Assembly: GCA_012513435.1 (NCBI GenBank)
Contig: JAAZCE010000002.1
Span: 1 to 64,000, forward strand
DNA length: 64,000 nucleotides
Origin: Clostridiales bacterium
Lineage (GTDB): Bacteria; Bacillota; Clostridia; Peptostreptococcales; Anaerovoracaceae
Direction: 5' to 3'
The notes below the pieces were generated by a model. It was not told where the DNA came from, searched no databases, and worked only from the letters and a program-made list of their open reading frames with translations. A program made the position numbers and the translations under genes. Shown here piece by piece: positions 18,601 to 26,761 of the stretch (position 1 is its first letter; every line of letters starts with the position of its first letter).

Positions 18601-18619
18601 ATGTTCCGTTTCCAATCAT
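12638..18619 (-). CDS. Giant BspA-LRR / InlB B-repeat / MBG-repeat protein, no visible export signal
   Basis: 1,993 residues. Order: a BspA-type start (GTWGTCSWELDDNGNLTVYG); about nine BspA/DUF285 leucine-rich repeats (about 62-290) of the form LDLSGFDTSNVxxMSxMFxxC; an InlB B-repeat/Flg_new domain (about 334-417, ending ALYAIWAS); a linker; then 19 MBG-like repeats of about 76 residues (about 508-1990) with consensus YDMSxVxWxYxEPFVYDG, LTGLPEGVxAxY, DAGxYxA and WEIKKA. Repeat 16 has an insert of about 20 residues. Such proteins are normally surface adhesins, but the first residues are polar, with no signal peptide, membrane helix, LPXTG or SLH domain. The ATG overlaps the pduL stop (ATGA) with GGAG eight bases upstream. 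Function unknown; binding or adhesion is inferred from the repeats. Confidence 0.85.
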   Translation of the reverse strand: MIGNGTWGTCSWELDDNGNLTVYGGIGTGIKALESVPWRRYRQYIYTVQISHEVNLEDNTSLSYMFSNCENLQYADLSGLRTGNASAMNCMFQDCDNLISLDLSGFDTSNVISMSWMFRNCKKLAVLDLSGFNTSRVTGMSGLFSSCSSLKSIDLTSFDTSNVVSMISMFMNCSSLTTLDLSSFDTSKVTDMSWMFCNCTSLKTLNISNFDTCNVIDMSLMFSSCKNLLSINLTGFATYNVKSMQNMFLFCDSLKCLDLSTFETRGVEDMSDMFTGCGHLCSIVMGRRFSMTGNNGTRCEFPAQASEMVHDGKPWISAATGISYSSGQILDKVNDIYYIDGNDFMLSYIPNGASGDMSHCDTLAHSGYAVDIMEPDLTHPLGFAFKEWNTRRDGRGKSFFPGQTLDPIYSDVALYAIWASAPVMSRLEWPEAIVYGNKAPIKIPMVNDNNGDITSFGAEISPDGSDGWAPYDLDCIPSVELDGYYLRFYASNYMGTTYTDCVKLVIDKALYDMSNTRWFYNGSKVYDGNVKKVELTGLPRGVNAVYEGSEGITAGSYVASARLEYDIVNYQMPEPIEAYSWEILKATYDMSKIAWDCSRPFTYDGNEKIVSLKGLYGGLTAEYENNRALNAGVYTAKAILSYDTVNYEKPEEVEPCIWGIKKAVFDLGNGHWDYEEPFSYDGSVKCVYITDLPKGVAAAYEGNTATDAGVYETKVKFDIKDKDNFKVPDDSLLQWEIKKADYSMDGVSWEYNGPFVYDGAEKQVALIGLPEGVSATYFENCRTDAGEYEAHASLSVDDALNYNVPEMDCLQWGIGKAHYDMGGVRWSSEAELIYDGTEKSIVLEGLPEGVVPHYEGNIAILAGNYVASVSFEYDENNYYKPEVNDYSWTMDKAIYDMSTLQWINNEPLVYDGKLKTVYLNDLPTGVTAQYTGNTGTDAGIYTVSAILHMEDQDNYRDSKTPEFMWEIKKAVYDMSNVRWSYEESFVFDGEPKQVKLLNLPEGIEAVYSENSAVFAAAYIAMATFEYDENNYEMPSVAEFRWEIEKAEFKIDGARWSYEEPFTYDGEVKSISIHGLPEGIKAHYTGNEAVGVGIYEARATFEVEDNENYYPPEMEECTWLIQKAEINMDGIRWVAGDSLIFDGVEKEVYITGLPEGVSVAYENNNKTYAGEYEAIAEFTIEDEHNYETPRPIRYSWIIEKGLFEVGELLWASDEPLVYDGREKTVYIENLPVGILADYEGNGGIFAGAHIAKVTFEVLDKDNYYAPEAISHEWTIDKGSFDLKDIFWDYDENIYYSGTEKTVKLLGLPEGVSAEYYGEFGITAGNYKAEAVLHVEDSDNYYDPDTVSIYWEIKKGSYDMTHACWNYEEPFVYDGNEKSVELTGLPEGVRAKYTDNSSPLAGEYTASAEFISHDPENYNTPSGMSISWEIKKGIYDMRSVRWHQEEEFIYDGAEKSIYLTGLPEGVNAVYSGNREADAGIYVANAAISGDEDNYEIPEVDAFGWTIHRAWLDVSGIAWNYDEAFIYDETHKDILLEGIPDGVGVKYYNNRAVGAGKYEARAELILDPNSNYKAPELQICTWQIKQAEYDLNSLSWDYEGKFLYDGTEKSVKLTGLPGGVVPRYSGNTSTDAGEYTAEATFIYDEKNYHEPTVESCKWEIGKADHDMSGVMWNYQEPFVYDGTTKTVGLKPMERHVSGIKKLFKSSERISLTGLPTGVTASFEGNCAIDAGEYVARAVCEVDDPKNFRVPVIEDCVWTISKANYDMSGVYWIDDGTYTYDGKEKSARLSNIPDGVSVIYEDDKAIEAGGHISHARFKIDDEENYNVPESISFRWNIKKAKYDMSDVKWDYDSAFLYDEMEKSIHLQNLPSGVSAVYKGNSSIDAGVFIASADFEYDEANYEKPVAQSCKWRINRAYYDMSDVRWDYQAPFYYDGSEKAVVLTGLPDGVTAVYEHNRAIAVGIYTAKVTYCYDEKNYQKSEAVRSCRWEIKEAADTV
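12650..17098 (-). repeat. 19 coding MBG-like repeats of about 228 bases
   Basis: Tandem, diverged, in-frame repeats inside the giant gene; the unit is about 76 codons. Units differ widely in sequence, so expansion is old, and only key positions (W, YDG, GLPEGV, AG.Y, NY..P, W.I.KA) are constant. Mirror-image open frames on the plus strand are a by-product of this repetitive coding sequence. Confidence 0.85.
17750..18436 (-). repeat. BspA/DUF285 leucine-rich repeats (coding)
   Basis: About nine 24-25-codon repeats in the N-terminal part of the giant gene, each with a DLSGFDTS-like strand and an M..MF.NC turn. BspA-type repeats are found in surface proteins of oral and gut bacteria that bind host matrix proteins. 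Confidence 0.85.
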
Positions 18620-19188
18620 TTTATAATCTCCGCAATGGCATCAGGGCCACAACCTGCAGCATTACCTTCATCTGTATCCAAATGTACTTCCCTTTCGTGC
18701 TTATCGCCTGAACGCACCAGAACATTGTCGAATATGAGACCTCTTTCTCCGTCTATCTTCAAACATACGATGTCCTTGTCTTTTACGCCTGCCTCTATGG
18801 CCTGCTGAGGATTCAAGTGAACATGTCTCAATGCCACCATAACGCCATGGTCTATTTCTATTTCGCCGCAAGGACCTATTATTTTACATCCCGGTGTTCC
18901 TTCCAGCTTTCCCGACTCTCTTACAGGAGCTTTTATCCCTATAGACCTTGCATCGGTCATTGCCAATTCTACCTGGGTTTCCGGTCTTACAGGTCCCAAT
19001 ATTCTTACGCCTTTAAGCGTCTTCTTAGGGCCGACTATATCTACAGTCTCTTCGGATGCGAACTGTCCCGGCTGGACCAAAGGTTTTTTATGAGTAAGTT
19101 CATAGCCTTTTCCAAACAGGATTTCAAGATGCTCCTGCTGTAAATGTACATGCTTATTTGACAATCCGATTTTTACTTTGTAGCTCAT
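18616..19188 (-). CDS. pduL: Phosphate acyltransferase PduL
   Basis: 190 residues, two PduL domains. The metal- and phosphate-binding motifs are SNKHVHL (about 10-16), RHVHL and EVHLDTDEGNAAG. PduL converts acyl-CoA and phosphate to acyl phosphate (acetyl or propionyl), feeding ATP synthesis by an acyl kinase. There is no N-terminal encapsulation helix and no microcompartment shell gene in the window, so it is probably the free cytosolic form acting in fermentation. GGAG precedes the ATG. It lies 26 bases after hpt, and its stop overlaps the start of the giant repeat protein. Confidence 0.9.
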   Translation of the reverse strand: MSYKVKIGLSNKHVHLQQEHLEILFGKGYELTHKKPLVQPGQFASEETVDIVGPKKTLKGVRILGPVRPETQVELAMTDARSIGIKAPVRESGKLEGTPGCKIIGPCGEIEIDHGVMVALRHVHLNPQQAIEAGVKDKDIVCLKIDGERGLIFDNVLVRSGDKHEREVHLDTDEGNAAGCGPDAIAEIIK

Positions 19189-19214
19189 TTTTTATTCTCC
19201 TTATCTGTGTTTGT

Positions 19215-19742
19215 CTAGTCTTCCAGATATGTTATGTACGGAAGATTTCTATATTTTTGATCATAGTCAAGTCCGTATCCCACGATAAATCTGTCATCCA
19301 CGGTAAAGCCTATGTAATCAACATCTATTTCCACTCTCCTGCCCTCTGGCTTATCCAAGAGTGTGCAAATCTTTACTACCTTGGCATCCCTGTTTTCCAT
19401 GTAGCCCTTCAAATAATTGAGGGTGACTCCCGAATCAACGATGTCTTCAACTATGATAACGTTTTTTCCTTCAATAGGCGAATCAAGGTCCTTGTTGATT
19501 TTCACAACCCCTGAGGTCTTAGTAGCTGCACCGTAACTGCTTACAGCCATAAAATCAATGGTCATATCCAGGTTCACATTCTTCATTACATCAGCCATCC
19601 ACAGAACAGCACCTCTCAATATTCCTACCAGTATCACCTCTTGTCCGGCAAAATCTCTTTCGATTTCCCTTCCGATTTCAACTGCCCTTTCATTGATTTG
19701 CTCCTGGGTTATCATTACTGTTCCCACTGTCTCCTTGTGCAT
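19215..19742 (-). CDS. hpt: Hypoxanthine phosphoribosyltransferase
   Basis: 175 residues with the PRPP-binding loop VIIVEDIVDSGVTLNYL and the catalytic-loop region AVSSYGAATKTSG. The enzyme makes IMP/GMP from hypoxanthine/guanine and PRPP. The open frame extends ten codons further upstream, but AAGGAG lies inside that extension, seven bases before the ATG at 19742, which also matches family N-termini. The start lies 53 bases inside the upstream DUF1232 gene, indicating tight co-expression. Confidence 0.93.
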   Translation of the reverse strand: MHKETVGTVMITQEQINERAVEIGREIERDFAGQEVILVGILRGAVLWMADVMKNVNLDMTIDFMAVSSYGAATKTSGVVKINKDLDSPIEGKNVIIVEDIVDSGVTLNYLKGYMENRDAKVVKICTLLDKPEGRRVEIDVDYIGFTVDDRFIVGYGLDYDQKYRNLPYITYLED

Positions 19743-20082
19743 TGCCCATCTCCTTCTTGTTGCCGTCTTCATCTACTTCATATTCTACATCATCCACGAA
19801 GCTTTTTCCATGATATTTTTTTGAATAATCCTTCACTTTGCCGCCATTCCAATATTTGTCAAGCTCGCTGCTCAAATACCAAAGTATGAATATCCACAGA
19901 GCAAGGTCATCTATCCATGCTATGGGAAAAAGTATGGGCGGTATCAAATCCACAGGTAGAAATATGTATATTATGCCAAATATAATCAATGCTTTTTTCC
20001 TCTTGGGAACAGATTTATCAGCCATCATAAATCTAATAGCTTTTATTCTCCTTATTAAAATCTGAAATCCTAAAAATTGCAT
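19690..20082 (-). CDS. DUF1232 (YkvA-like) membrane protein
   Basis: 130 residues with the DUF1232 core: IYIFLPVDLIPPILFPIAWIDDLALW, two hydrophobic segments and a strongly acidic, Asn/Gly-rich tail (KYHGKSFVDDVEYEVDEDGN onward). Function unknown. The ATG follows the engB stop directly (TAAATG) with GGAGGA provided by the end of engB. The acidic tail is encoded where hpt already begins in another frame, so its low complexity may partly reflect that overlap. Confidence 0.75.
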   Translation of the reverse strand: MQFLGFQILIRRIKAIRFMMADKSVPKRKKALIIFGIIYIFLPVDLIPPILFPIAWIDDLALWIFILWYLSSELDKYWNGGKVKDYSKKYHGKSFVDDVEYEVDEDGNKKEMGNAQGDSGNSNDNPGANQ

Positions 20083-20670
20083 TTACTCCTCCAGCAATCC
20101 TTCCATAACTTCCAATAATTCTTCATGCCCTGTTTTCTTAAGAGCAGATACAGGAATTACAATATCCTTTTCCGACAGCTTAAGGGTCTTCCTTATTACT
20201 TTAACCTGTCTGTCTATCTGCCCCCTCGATATTTTATCAGCTTTAGTGGCCGCCACAATGCCGTCCAGGCCGTAGTGCCTAAGATATTGGCACATCTCAA
20301 CATCCAGCTTGGAGGGCTCGTGCCTTATATCCACAAGCTGAACCACCTTCAAAAGCCCTGGTCTGTTTTCAAGATACCTTTCTATCATCTCTCCCCAACC
20401 TTGAGAAAGGGATTTTGATACCTTGGCATATCCGTATCCCGGCAAGTCCACTATGCGAAACTCATCATTGATGAGATAAAAGTTTATAGTTCTTGTCTTT
20501 CCGGGACTTCCGCTTACTCGTGCCAGCTTCTTCCTGCCGGTTATCAGATTGAGTAATGAGGACTTGCCTACATTGGACCTGCCGGCAAAAGCGATTTCCT
20601 TTAATCCGGCAGGCGGATACTGACTAGGCTTTACAGATACAGCCTCAATGTCAGATTTAATTATCTTCAT
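20083..20670 (-). CDS. engB: Ribosome biogenesis GTPase EngB (YsxC/YihA)
   Basis: 195 residues with all GTPase motifs: G1 GRSNVGKSS, G3 DLPGYGYAKVS, G4 TKAD and the TIN switch region (GKTRTINFY). It acts in late 50S subunit assembly. The order lon-engB is conserved in Firmicutes. It is six bases downstream of lon and directly joined to the DUF1232 gene. Confidence 0.95.
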   Translation of the reverse strand: MKIIKSDIEAVSVKPSQYPPAGLKEIAFAGRSNVGKSSLLNLITGRKKLARVSGSPGKTRTINFYLINDEFRIVDLPGYGYAKVSKSLSQGWGEMIERYLENRPGLLKVVQLVDIRHEPSKLDVEMCQYLRHYGLDGIVAATKADKISRGQIDRQVKVIRKTLKLSEKDIVIPVSALKKTGHEELLEVMEGLLEE

Positions 20671-20675
20671 ATTTT

Positions 20676-23018
20676 TTATTCCTTTATAAGAGCATGCTTC
20701 AATGCATCGTTGATGCTTTTGATGAGAACGAATTCCATCTCGCCTATCACTGCTTCCGGTATCTCTGCGATATCAGGTTCATTATCCTTTGGCAAGAGAA
20801 CCTTCCTTATTCCTGCCCTGTGAGCCGCAAGAACCTTTTCTCTTATTCCTCCCACCGGAAGAACCTTTCCTCTCAGTGTTATCTCTCCCGTCATAGCGAC
20901 ATCCTTTCTTACAGGAGTATCGGTGAGGGTGGAAATTATTGCCGTACACATAGTAACTCCCGCCGACGGTCCATCCTTAGGCGTAGCTCCCTCAGGAATA
21001 TGGATGTGCAGGTCGCATTTTTTGTAAAATTCTTTATCTATATCAAGCTTAGTCGCAACCGACCTTATATAGCTTATCCCAGCTTTGGCTGATTCCTGCA
21101 TTACATCCCCAAGCTGACCTGTAAGAACAAGCTTGCCTGTTCCGGGGACTGCTGTGGTTTCAATAAAGAGCGTATCTCCTCCCACAATGGTCCATGCAAG
21201 GCCTGTTGTTACCCCTACTTCCTTTTCACCTCGTATTATATCGTAGTGATACTTCTTCTTGCCCAGAAATTCCTGAACTTTTTTTCCGGAAATGCTGACC
21301 TTTTTGGTCTCACCGCAAACATAATTTCTGGCAACCTTTCTGCAAAGGTTCCCTATTTCACGTTCTAGATTCCGGACTCCCGACTCCCTCGTGTAGTAAT
21401 TTATGAGAGTTCTTATTCCCTGCTCCGTAAAGGAAATGTTCTTCGCCGTAAGACCATTTTCCTTTATTTGCTTAGGCACAAGGTATTTCCTTGCGATATT
21501 CACCTTTTCCTCTTCCGTATATCCGCTTACTTCTATTACTTCCATTCTGTCCAGCAGAGGCCTTGGAATGGTATCCGTAGTATTGGCAGTGGTAATGAAC
21601 ATGACCTTGGACAAGTCAAAGGGAACCTCAAGATAATGGTCCGTAAAGTCCTTGTTCTGTTCAGGGTCAAGGACCTCCAGCAATGCAGATGCAGGGTCAC
21701 CCTTGTAATCCGCACCTATTTTATCCACCTCGTCAAATAGAAATACAGGATTCTTCACTCCGCTGTCCTTGATGGCGTTGATTATCCTACCCGGTATTGC
21801 TCCGATATAAGTCCTTCTGTGTCCTCTTATTTCGGCTTCATCTCTTACGCCTCCAAGAGACATTCTAACAAATTCCCTGTCTATTGACCTTGCAATGCTC
21901 TTGGCAATAGAGGTCTTGCCCACCCCCGGAGGGCCTACCAGACAGAGGATAGGTCCCTTGAGACTTTCCGACAGCCTGATAACTGCCAAATACTCAAGAA
22001 CTCTTTCCTTTACCTTATCCAGTCCGTAATGGTCCTCGTTCAATATATCCTCGGCCTTGTTAAGGTCGATATTGTCCTTGCTCTCCTCGTTCCATGGCAA
22101 GGCCAGAATAGTCTCTATATAATTTCGGCTTACCGTAGCCTCTGCCGATGACTGCTGCATCTTGGAGAATCGCTTGATTTCCTTTTCTATTTTGTCCTTG
22201 GTTTTTTCTTCAACCTCCAAACCATTGAGCTTATCAAGGAAGCCTGCGATTTCATCCTCCACATCCTCGGAAACCCCCAGTTCTTCCTGAATGGCTCTCA
22301 TCTGTTCCCTCAGATAATACTCTCTCTGGTTCTTGTTTATCTGAGACTTTACCTTGCTGGAAATATCCTGCTCAATATTGAGAATTTCTATCTCTTTCAA
22401 AAGGATTTCGTTGAGCTTTTCCAATCTTTCCTTAGGGTCCAAGGTTTCCAGCAAAAGCTGCATCTTATCCAGCTTGATTTCCAGATGAGATGATATCATG
22501 TCCGACATTCGGCCTGGGTCTTCTATTGTCACAACGCTTGCAAATATTTCAGGAGCCAGATTCTGATTGATGTTGATATACTCGTCAAAGTTTGACAGAA
22601 CAGTTCTCATCAGAGCTTCTGCCTCAGGGTCATCCTTAAGAATTTCAGGCTCTCTGATTGGTGCTATACTGCACTTAAAGTAAGGGACTTCGTGGCCTAC
22701 TTCCTCAATCCTTCCTCTGCACACTCCTTCCACCAGAACCCTTATGGAATCTCCCGGCAGCTTGAGCATCTGCTTTATTTTGCCGATAGTTCCCAGGTGA
22801 TAAAAATCCTCCGGTGTCGGCAGATCCGTATTCTCATCCTTTTGGGATGTCAAAAAAATGTGCTGGTTGTTTATCATGGCCTTTTCTAAGGCGTTTATCG
22901 ATTTTTCTCTGCCTATATCAAAATGCAATACCATATTGGGAAAAACACATAATCCCCTAAGAGGTATCGTCGGAAGTTCGATTACATCTAAATCTGTTAT
23001 GTTTTTGTCTTCATCCAT
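20676..23018 (-). CDS. lon: ATP-dependent protease La (Lon)
   Basis: 780 residues: N-terminal substrate domain (about 1-200), coiled coil, AAA+ module with Walker [10 protein letters not shown] and Walker [11 protein letters not shown], and the C-terminal Ser-Lys protease domain with catalytic Ser in [11 protein letters not shown]. It degrades misfolded and regulatory proteins in the cytoplasm. GGAGG precedes the ATG. The 57-base gap to clpX contains a weak inverted repeat (AAGGCG / CGCCTT) that may attenuate transcription. Confidence 0.97.
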   Translation of the reverse strand: MDEDKNITDLDVIELPTIPLRGLCVFPNMVLHFDIGREKSINALEKAMINNQHIFLTSQKDENTDLPTPEDFYHLGTIGKIKQMLKLPGDSIRVLVEGVCRGRIEEVGHEVPYFKCSIAPIREPEILKDDPEAEALMRTVLSNFDEYININQNLAPEIFASVVTIEDPGRMSDMISSHLEIKLDKMQLLLETLDPKERLEKLNEILLKEIEILNIEQDISSKVKSQINKNQREYYLREQMRAIQEELGVSEDVEDEIAGFLDKLNGLEVEEKTKDKIEKEIKRFSKMQQSSAEATVSRNYIETILALPWNEESKDNIDLNKAEDILNEDHYGLDKVKERVLEYLAVIRLSESLKGPILCLVGPPGVGKTSIAKSIARSIDREFVRMSLGGVRDEAEIRGHRRTYIGAIPGRIINAIKDSGVKNPVFLFDEVDKIGADYKGDPASALLEVLDPEQNKDFTDHYLEVPFDLSKVMFITTANTTDTIPRPLLDRMEVIEVSGYTEEEKVNIARKYLVPKQIKENGLTAKNISFTEQGIRTLINYYTRESGVRNLEREIGNLCRKVARNYVCGETKKVSISGKKVQEFLGKKKYHYDIIRGEKEVGVTTGLAWTIVGGDTLFIETTAVPGTGKLVLTGQLGDVMQESAKAGISYIRSVATKLDIDKEFYKKCDLHIHIPEGATPKDGPSAGVTMCTAIISTLTDTPVRKDVAMTGEITLRGKVLPVGGIREKVLAAHRAGIRKVLLPKDNEPDIAEIPEAVIGEMEFVLIKSINDALKHALIKE

Positions 23019-23075
23019 ACTCTTGTCCTCCTATTCATAGAAAGGCGACTAACTAAAGCCGCCTTCCCCCTATTT

Positions 23076-24353
23076 CTACGCTGTCTCTTTCCTTGCCCCC
23101 GGCTTGTTTACGCCAACAGGCACAAGCTCAGGTTCTTTGTCTGCTTCCACAGTCTCTCTGGTGATTATACACTTTTGAACATCATCTCTCGACGGCAATT
23201 CATACATGATATTAGTCATGGTCCGTTCCATGATGCCTCTAAGACCTCTGGCGCCTGTTTTCCTTTCCAATGCCTTCTGGGCAATGGCTTCAATGGCATC
23301 AATGGTTATTTCCAGCTCCACATTATCCATCTTAAAAAGCTTTTTATACTGTTTTATCAGAGCGTTCTTCGGCTCCGTAATAATCTCAATCAAAGCCTCC
23401 TTGGACAGCTCCTCCAGGGTTACCATTACAGGCAGTCTTCCGATGAATTCCGGAATAAGACCGTACTTGAGCAAATCCTCAGGCTGTATGTTCTTTAGAA
23501 TCTCAGCCTTTTCCAGCTTATTGCTCTCTACGTTGGAATTAAACCCTATTGTCTTCTCTCCGATTCTTCTCTGAACCACCTTCTCAAGTCCATCAAAGGC
23601 CCCGCCGCAGATGAACAGCACATTGGTGGTATCGAATTGAAGGAAATCCTGATGAGGATGCTTCCTTCCTCCCTGAGGCGGTACATTAGCCACAGTTCCT
23701 TCCAATATCTTCAGAAGTGCTTGCTGCACTCCTTCTCCACTTACATCTCTTGTAATCGAAGGATTTTCAGACTTTCTTGCAATCTTATCTATTTCATCAA
23801 CGTAGATGATTCCCCGTTGCGCTTTGTCTATATCGTAGTCTGCAGCCTGTATAAGCTTCAGTAAAATGTTTTCAACGTCCTCGCCTACATACCCCGCCTC
23901 AGTCAACGCAGTTGCATCTGCAATGGCAAAGGGTACGTTTAATATCTTTGCTAAGGTCTGTGCTAGCAGCGTCTTCCCGCAGCCTGTTGGGCCTATCATT
24001 ATTATGTTGCTTTTCTGAAGCTCTACTTCGTCTTCGTCTATATCGCTGTTTATCCTCTTATAGTGATTATACACAGCAACAGCAAGCGCTCTCTTGGCTT
24101 CATCCTGTCCTACAACATAATCAGCTAATATATCAAATATTTCCTTCGGCTTAGGAAGCCTTTCTTCCTCTTCCGATATTATATTCCCATCTTTAATTCG
24201 CTTGCTGTCTTCGTCAGCGATTATTTCTTTGCACAGTTCAACACATTCATCGCAAATATAAACGCCCGATCCGCTTACCAGCTTCTTGACCTGGCTCTGC
24301 GGTTTACCGCAAAACGAACATCGTATTTCATTGTTCTCATCGTATTTCGCCAT
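23076..24353 (-). CDS. clpX: ClpX, ATPase subunit of the ClpXP protease
   Basis: 425 residues: N-terminal zinc-binding domain (CSFCGK and CDECVELC), AAA+ domain with Walker A GPTGCGKT, Walker [11 protein letters not shown], a pore loop (GYVGED) and the ClpP-contacting IGF-type loop (KTIGFNS). It unfolds tagged proteins and feeds them to ClpP, encoded 14 bases upstream. The order tig-clpP-clpX-lon is conserved. Confidence 0.97.
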   Translation of the reverse strand: MAKYDENNEIRCSFCGKPQSQVKKLVSGSGVYICDECVELCKEIIADEDSKRIKDGNIISEEEERLPKPKEIFDILADYVVGQDEAKRALAVAVYNHYKRINSDIDEDEVELQKSNIIMIGPTGCGKTLLAQTLAKILNVPFAIADATALTEAGYVGEDVENILLKLIQAADYDIDKAQRGIIYVDEIDKIARKSENPSITRDVSGEGVQQALLKILEGTVANVPPQGGRKHPHQDFLQFDTTNVLFICGGAFDGLEKVVQRRIGEKTIGFNSNVESNKLEKAEILKNIQPEDLLKYGLIPEFIGRLPVMVTLEELSKEALIEIITEPKNALIKQYKKLFKMDNVELEITIDAIEAIAQKALERKTGARGLRGIMERTMTNIMYELPSRDDVQKCIITRETVEADKEPELVPVGVNKPGARKETA

Positions 24354-24367
24354 AAACTATTCCCCCG

Positions 24368-24949
24368 TTATCTTTTTTTGATTACCTTATCGACGATACC
24401 ATAGGCCATAGCTTCATCAGCTGACATGAAATTATCTCTGTCCGTGTCCTGTGAAATCACATCGAGCTGCTGACCTGTACTTTCGCTCAATATCTTGTTG
24501 AGCTTTTCTCTCGTCTTTAATATCCATTCAGCGTGTATCTTGATATCCTCTGCCTGACCGGAAACTCCGCCAAGAGGCTGGTGTATCATTATCTCCGCAT
24601 TAGGCAATGCATATCTTTTACCCTTTTCTCCCGCAGCCAGTAAGAATGCGCCCATGCTTGCCGCCATTCCCACGCATATAGTGGATACCTCAGGCTTGAT
24701 ATACTGAATAGTATCATAGATAGCCATACCGGCGGTAACGGAACCGCCGGGGCTATTGATATAGATGTTTATATCCTTATCCGGATTTTCAGCCTCCAGG
24801 AACAACAACTGAGCCACCACAAGACTTGCTATATGCTCATCTATCGCTTCACCTATAAATATTATTCTATCCTTAAGCAGCCTAGAATATATATCGTAGG
24901 ACCTTTCTCCCTTCGCAGTCTGTTCGATTACATATGGTACCAATGCCAT
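24368..24949 (-). CDS. clpP: ClpP protease subunit
   Basis: 193 residues with the catalytic triad in place: Ser in [11 protein letters not shown], His in MIHQPLGG and Asp in DTDRDNFMS. It forms the tetradecameric peptidase chamber that works with ClpX. Short spacings on both sides place it in the tig-clpP-clpX operon. Confidence 0.97.
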   Translation of the reverse strand: MALVPYVIEQTAKGERSYDIYSRLLKDRIIFIGEAIDEHIASLVVAQLLFLEAENPDKDINIYINSPGGSVTAGMAIYDTIQYIKPEVSTICVGMAASMGAFLLAAGEKGKRYALPNAEIMIHQPLGGVSGQAEDIKIHAEWILKTREKLNKILSESTGQQLDVISQDTDRDNFMSADEAMAYGIVDKVIKKR

Positions 24950-24975
24950 AATCCGGACCTCCTTAAACTCAATAA

Positions 24976-26259
24976 TTATTTTTTGATCGCACTGTCATAT
25001 ATGAAATCGACAGCTTTTTTCATCTTAATATCTCCTGATATCATATCCATATTCTGGTCTCCAAGCATCTCTCTTATTTTATCTGCTTCAAGATTGTACA
25101 TCTTAGCCATTCCATCGATTTCATTGTCAATATCTTCCTGACTTGCTTCAAAGCCTTCCTGCTTGGCTACTGCACTGATTATCAGTCTCGTTTTCACCTT
25201 CCTGAAAGCGTCGTCCTTGATTTCATCTCTGAATTCCTTAGGCTCTTTGCCAATATACTTGAAGTAATTGGTCAGATCCATTCCCTGAGACCTGAGCTGC
25301 TGGTCAAATTCCGACATCATGTTGTCGATTTCCGATTCTACCATTACGTCAGGAATATCTATCTCGTTTGCATTGTAAACCATTTCGATGGCACTATTCT
25401 TCATCCTACTTTCTACGCTTTCGGCTGCCTGCTTCTCCAGCTTTTCTCTCGTATCTGCCTTAAGCTCGTCAAGAGTGTCAAATTCGCTTATATCCTTTAC
25501 AAAGTCATCATTGATTTCAGGAAGCTCCTGCTCCTTGATTTCATGAATCTTGCACTTGAATACAGCCTCTTTTCCTGCTAAATCTTCAGCGTGGTACTCT
25601 TCAGGGAAGGTAACCTTCACGTCTTTGTCTTCACCATTCTTAACACCGATAAGCTGTTCTTCAAATCCAGGTATAAAGGTATTTGAGCCAAGTTTAAGAG
25701 GCTGTCTCTCTGCCGTACCGCCCTCAAACTGATTGTCGCCTACCCAGCCTTCGTAGTCGATAAGTACGATATCTCCGTCCTGAGCAGGTCTGTCGACAAG
25801 CACCATTCTTGAATTCTTCTTAGCCATGTCATCGATTTCCTTCTGGACATCTTCATCTTCTACTTTCGCCTCGATTTTTTCTATCTCAATGTTCTTGTAA
25901 TCCTTTACTTCTACTTCAGGGCTGCACATTACCGTAATGGTTACTGTAAATCCTTCATTCTTTTTGACCTGACTGAACTCAGCCCTAGGACTGTCTATCA
26001 CATCAAGGTCAAGCTCATCCAGAGCCAGCGGGTAGTGAAGCGAGAAAAGGTTGTTGATTGCATCTTCAAAGAAGATGCCCTCACCGTAATGCTTTTCTAT
26101 AATACTTCTCGGAGCCTTGCCTTTTCTGAATCCGTCAATGCTAAATTTGTCTTTTTGAGTTTTGTACACCTTAACGACAGCATCTTCAAACTCCTCAGCC
26201 ATAAACTCCATAGTCAATTTTGCTTCGTTGTTCTCTTTGGAAATTAATGTTGATTTCAT
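24976..26259 (-). CDS. tig: Trigger factor
   Basis: 427 residues: ribosome-binding N-terminal domain with the signature region [18 protein letters not shown], a central FKBP-type peptidyl-prolyl isomerase domain ([20 protein letters not shown]) and a helical C-terminal chaperone domain. It binds nascent chains at the ribosomal exit tunnel. First gene of the long protease operon; GAGGAGG precedes the ATG. Confidence 0.96.
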   Translation of the reverse strand: MKSTLISKENNEAKLTMEFMAEEFEDAVVKVYKTQKDKFSIDGFRKGKAPRSIIEKHYGEGIFFEDAINNLFSLHYPLALDELDLDVIDSPRAEFSQVKKNEGFTVTITVMCSPEVEVKDYKNIEIEKIEAKVEDEDVQKEIDDMAKKNSRMVLVDRPAQDGDIVLIDYEGWVGDNQFEGGTAERQPLKLGSNTFIPGFEEQLIGVKNGEDKDVKVTFPEEYHAEDLAGKEAVFKCKIHEIKEQELPEINDDFVKDISEFDTLDELKADTREKLEKQAAESVESRMKNSAIEMVYNANEIDIPDVMVESEIDNMMSEFDQQLRSQGMDLTNYFKYIGKEPKEFRDEIKDDAFRKVKTRLIISAVAKQEGFEASQEDIDNEIDGMAKMYNLEADKIREMLGDQNMDMISGDIKMKKAVDFIYDSAIKK

Positions 26260-26300
26260 GAATGTATATCCTCCTCGATTATAAACACATAGTGCACATT

Positions 26301-26329
26301 ATTATACCTCTTTTCCTTTGAAAAGTAAA
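26301..26329 (-). promoter_or_regulatory. Probable sigma-A promoter of the tig-clpP-clpX-lon operon
   Basis: Minus strand TATAAT at 26306-26301 with TTTACT 17 bases upstream (26329-26324). It lies about 45 bases before the tig start codon. No CtsR-type repeat was recognised nearby. Confidence 0.5.
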
Positions 26330-26412
26330 GAATAAAGGAGATTTTCTTTACACATTCAGGCTATCACACTATTAAGCTTTTCTACTAGAGCAACGTGATT
26401 TTCTTCTATCAA

Positions 26413-26601
26413 CTATATGCTATGATTAGTAACATTCTCCAATGTCATCCTTGTAGAATTCATATCCGTCTTAAGCTCCGATACGTCCATCTTAACCTCG
26501 ACCATATCCGCTTCCAATGCGTCTACTCTTTTGTCAATGCTAGTCAGGGTGGTTCCCAATTTCTTAATTTCACCAATAATGAGTTTTGCATCATCAGTAA
26601 T
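26413..26601 (-). CDS. Small coiled-coil protein, apparently starting at ATT
   Basis: An open frame of 62 codons reads TDDAKLIIGEIKKLGTTLTS, then IDKRVDALEADMVEVKMDVSELKTDM and a short tail. This is the heptad pattern of the small coiled-coil proteins common in Clostridia. AGGAG sits nine bases before an ATT codon exactly where an ATG is expected, and an extended -10 promoter lies just upstream. No ATG, GTG or TTG is in a sensible place. Either ATT is used as a rare start or the start codon has been lost by one substitution and this is a fresh pseudogene. Function unknown. Confidence 0.45.
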   Translation of the reverse strand: MTDDAKLIIGEIKKLGTTLTSIDKRVDALEADMVEVKMDVSELKTDMNSTRMTLENVTNHSI

Positions 26602-26623
26602 CTTTAATCTCTCCTATTTTTTT

Positions 26624-26632
26624 ATTATAACA
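26624..26632 (-). promoter_or_regulatory. Extended -10 promoter of the coiled-coil mini-gene
   Basis: Minus strand TGTTATAAT: a perfect TATAAT with the TGn extension. There is no good -35 at 17 bases, as is usual for extended -10 promoters. It points at the ORF ending at 26413. Confidence 0.45.
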
Positions 26633-26678
26633 TGTAGCAATTATAAATTCTATTTGGATTTGCACCATCTATTTTTCA

Positions 26679-26707
26679 TTGACAACAGGCCAATCAGGTT
26701 TCATAAT
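26679..26707 (+). promoter_or_regulatory. Sigma-A promoter of the rRNA-methylase-like gene
   Basis: TTGACA (26679-26684), 17-base spacer, CATAAT (26702-26707), about 55 bases before the ATG at 26762. Confidence 0.6.
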
Positions 26708-26761
26708 TATTTCATTAAATAAAACAAACAGACTAACTAACATGTTAAAATCGGAGATAAA

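Noticed and set aside
18616-19188. Bacterial microcompartment operon around pduL
   Set aside because: No shell protein or signature enzyme genes are adjacent and PduL has no encapsulation peptide.
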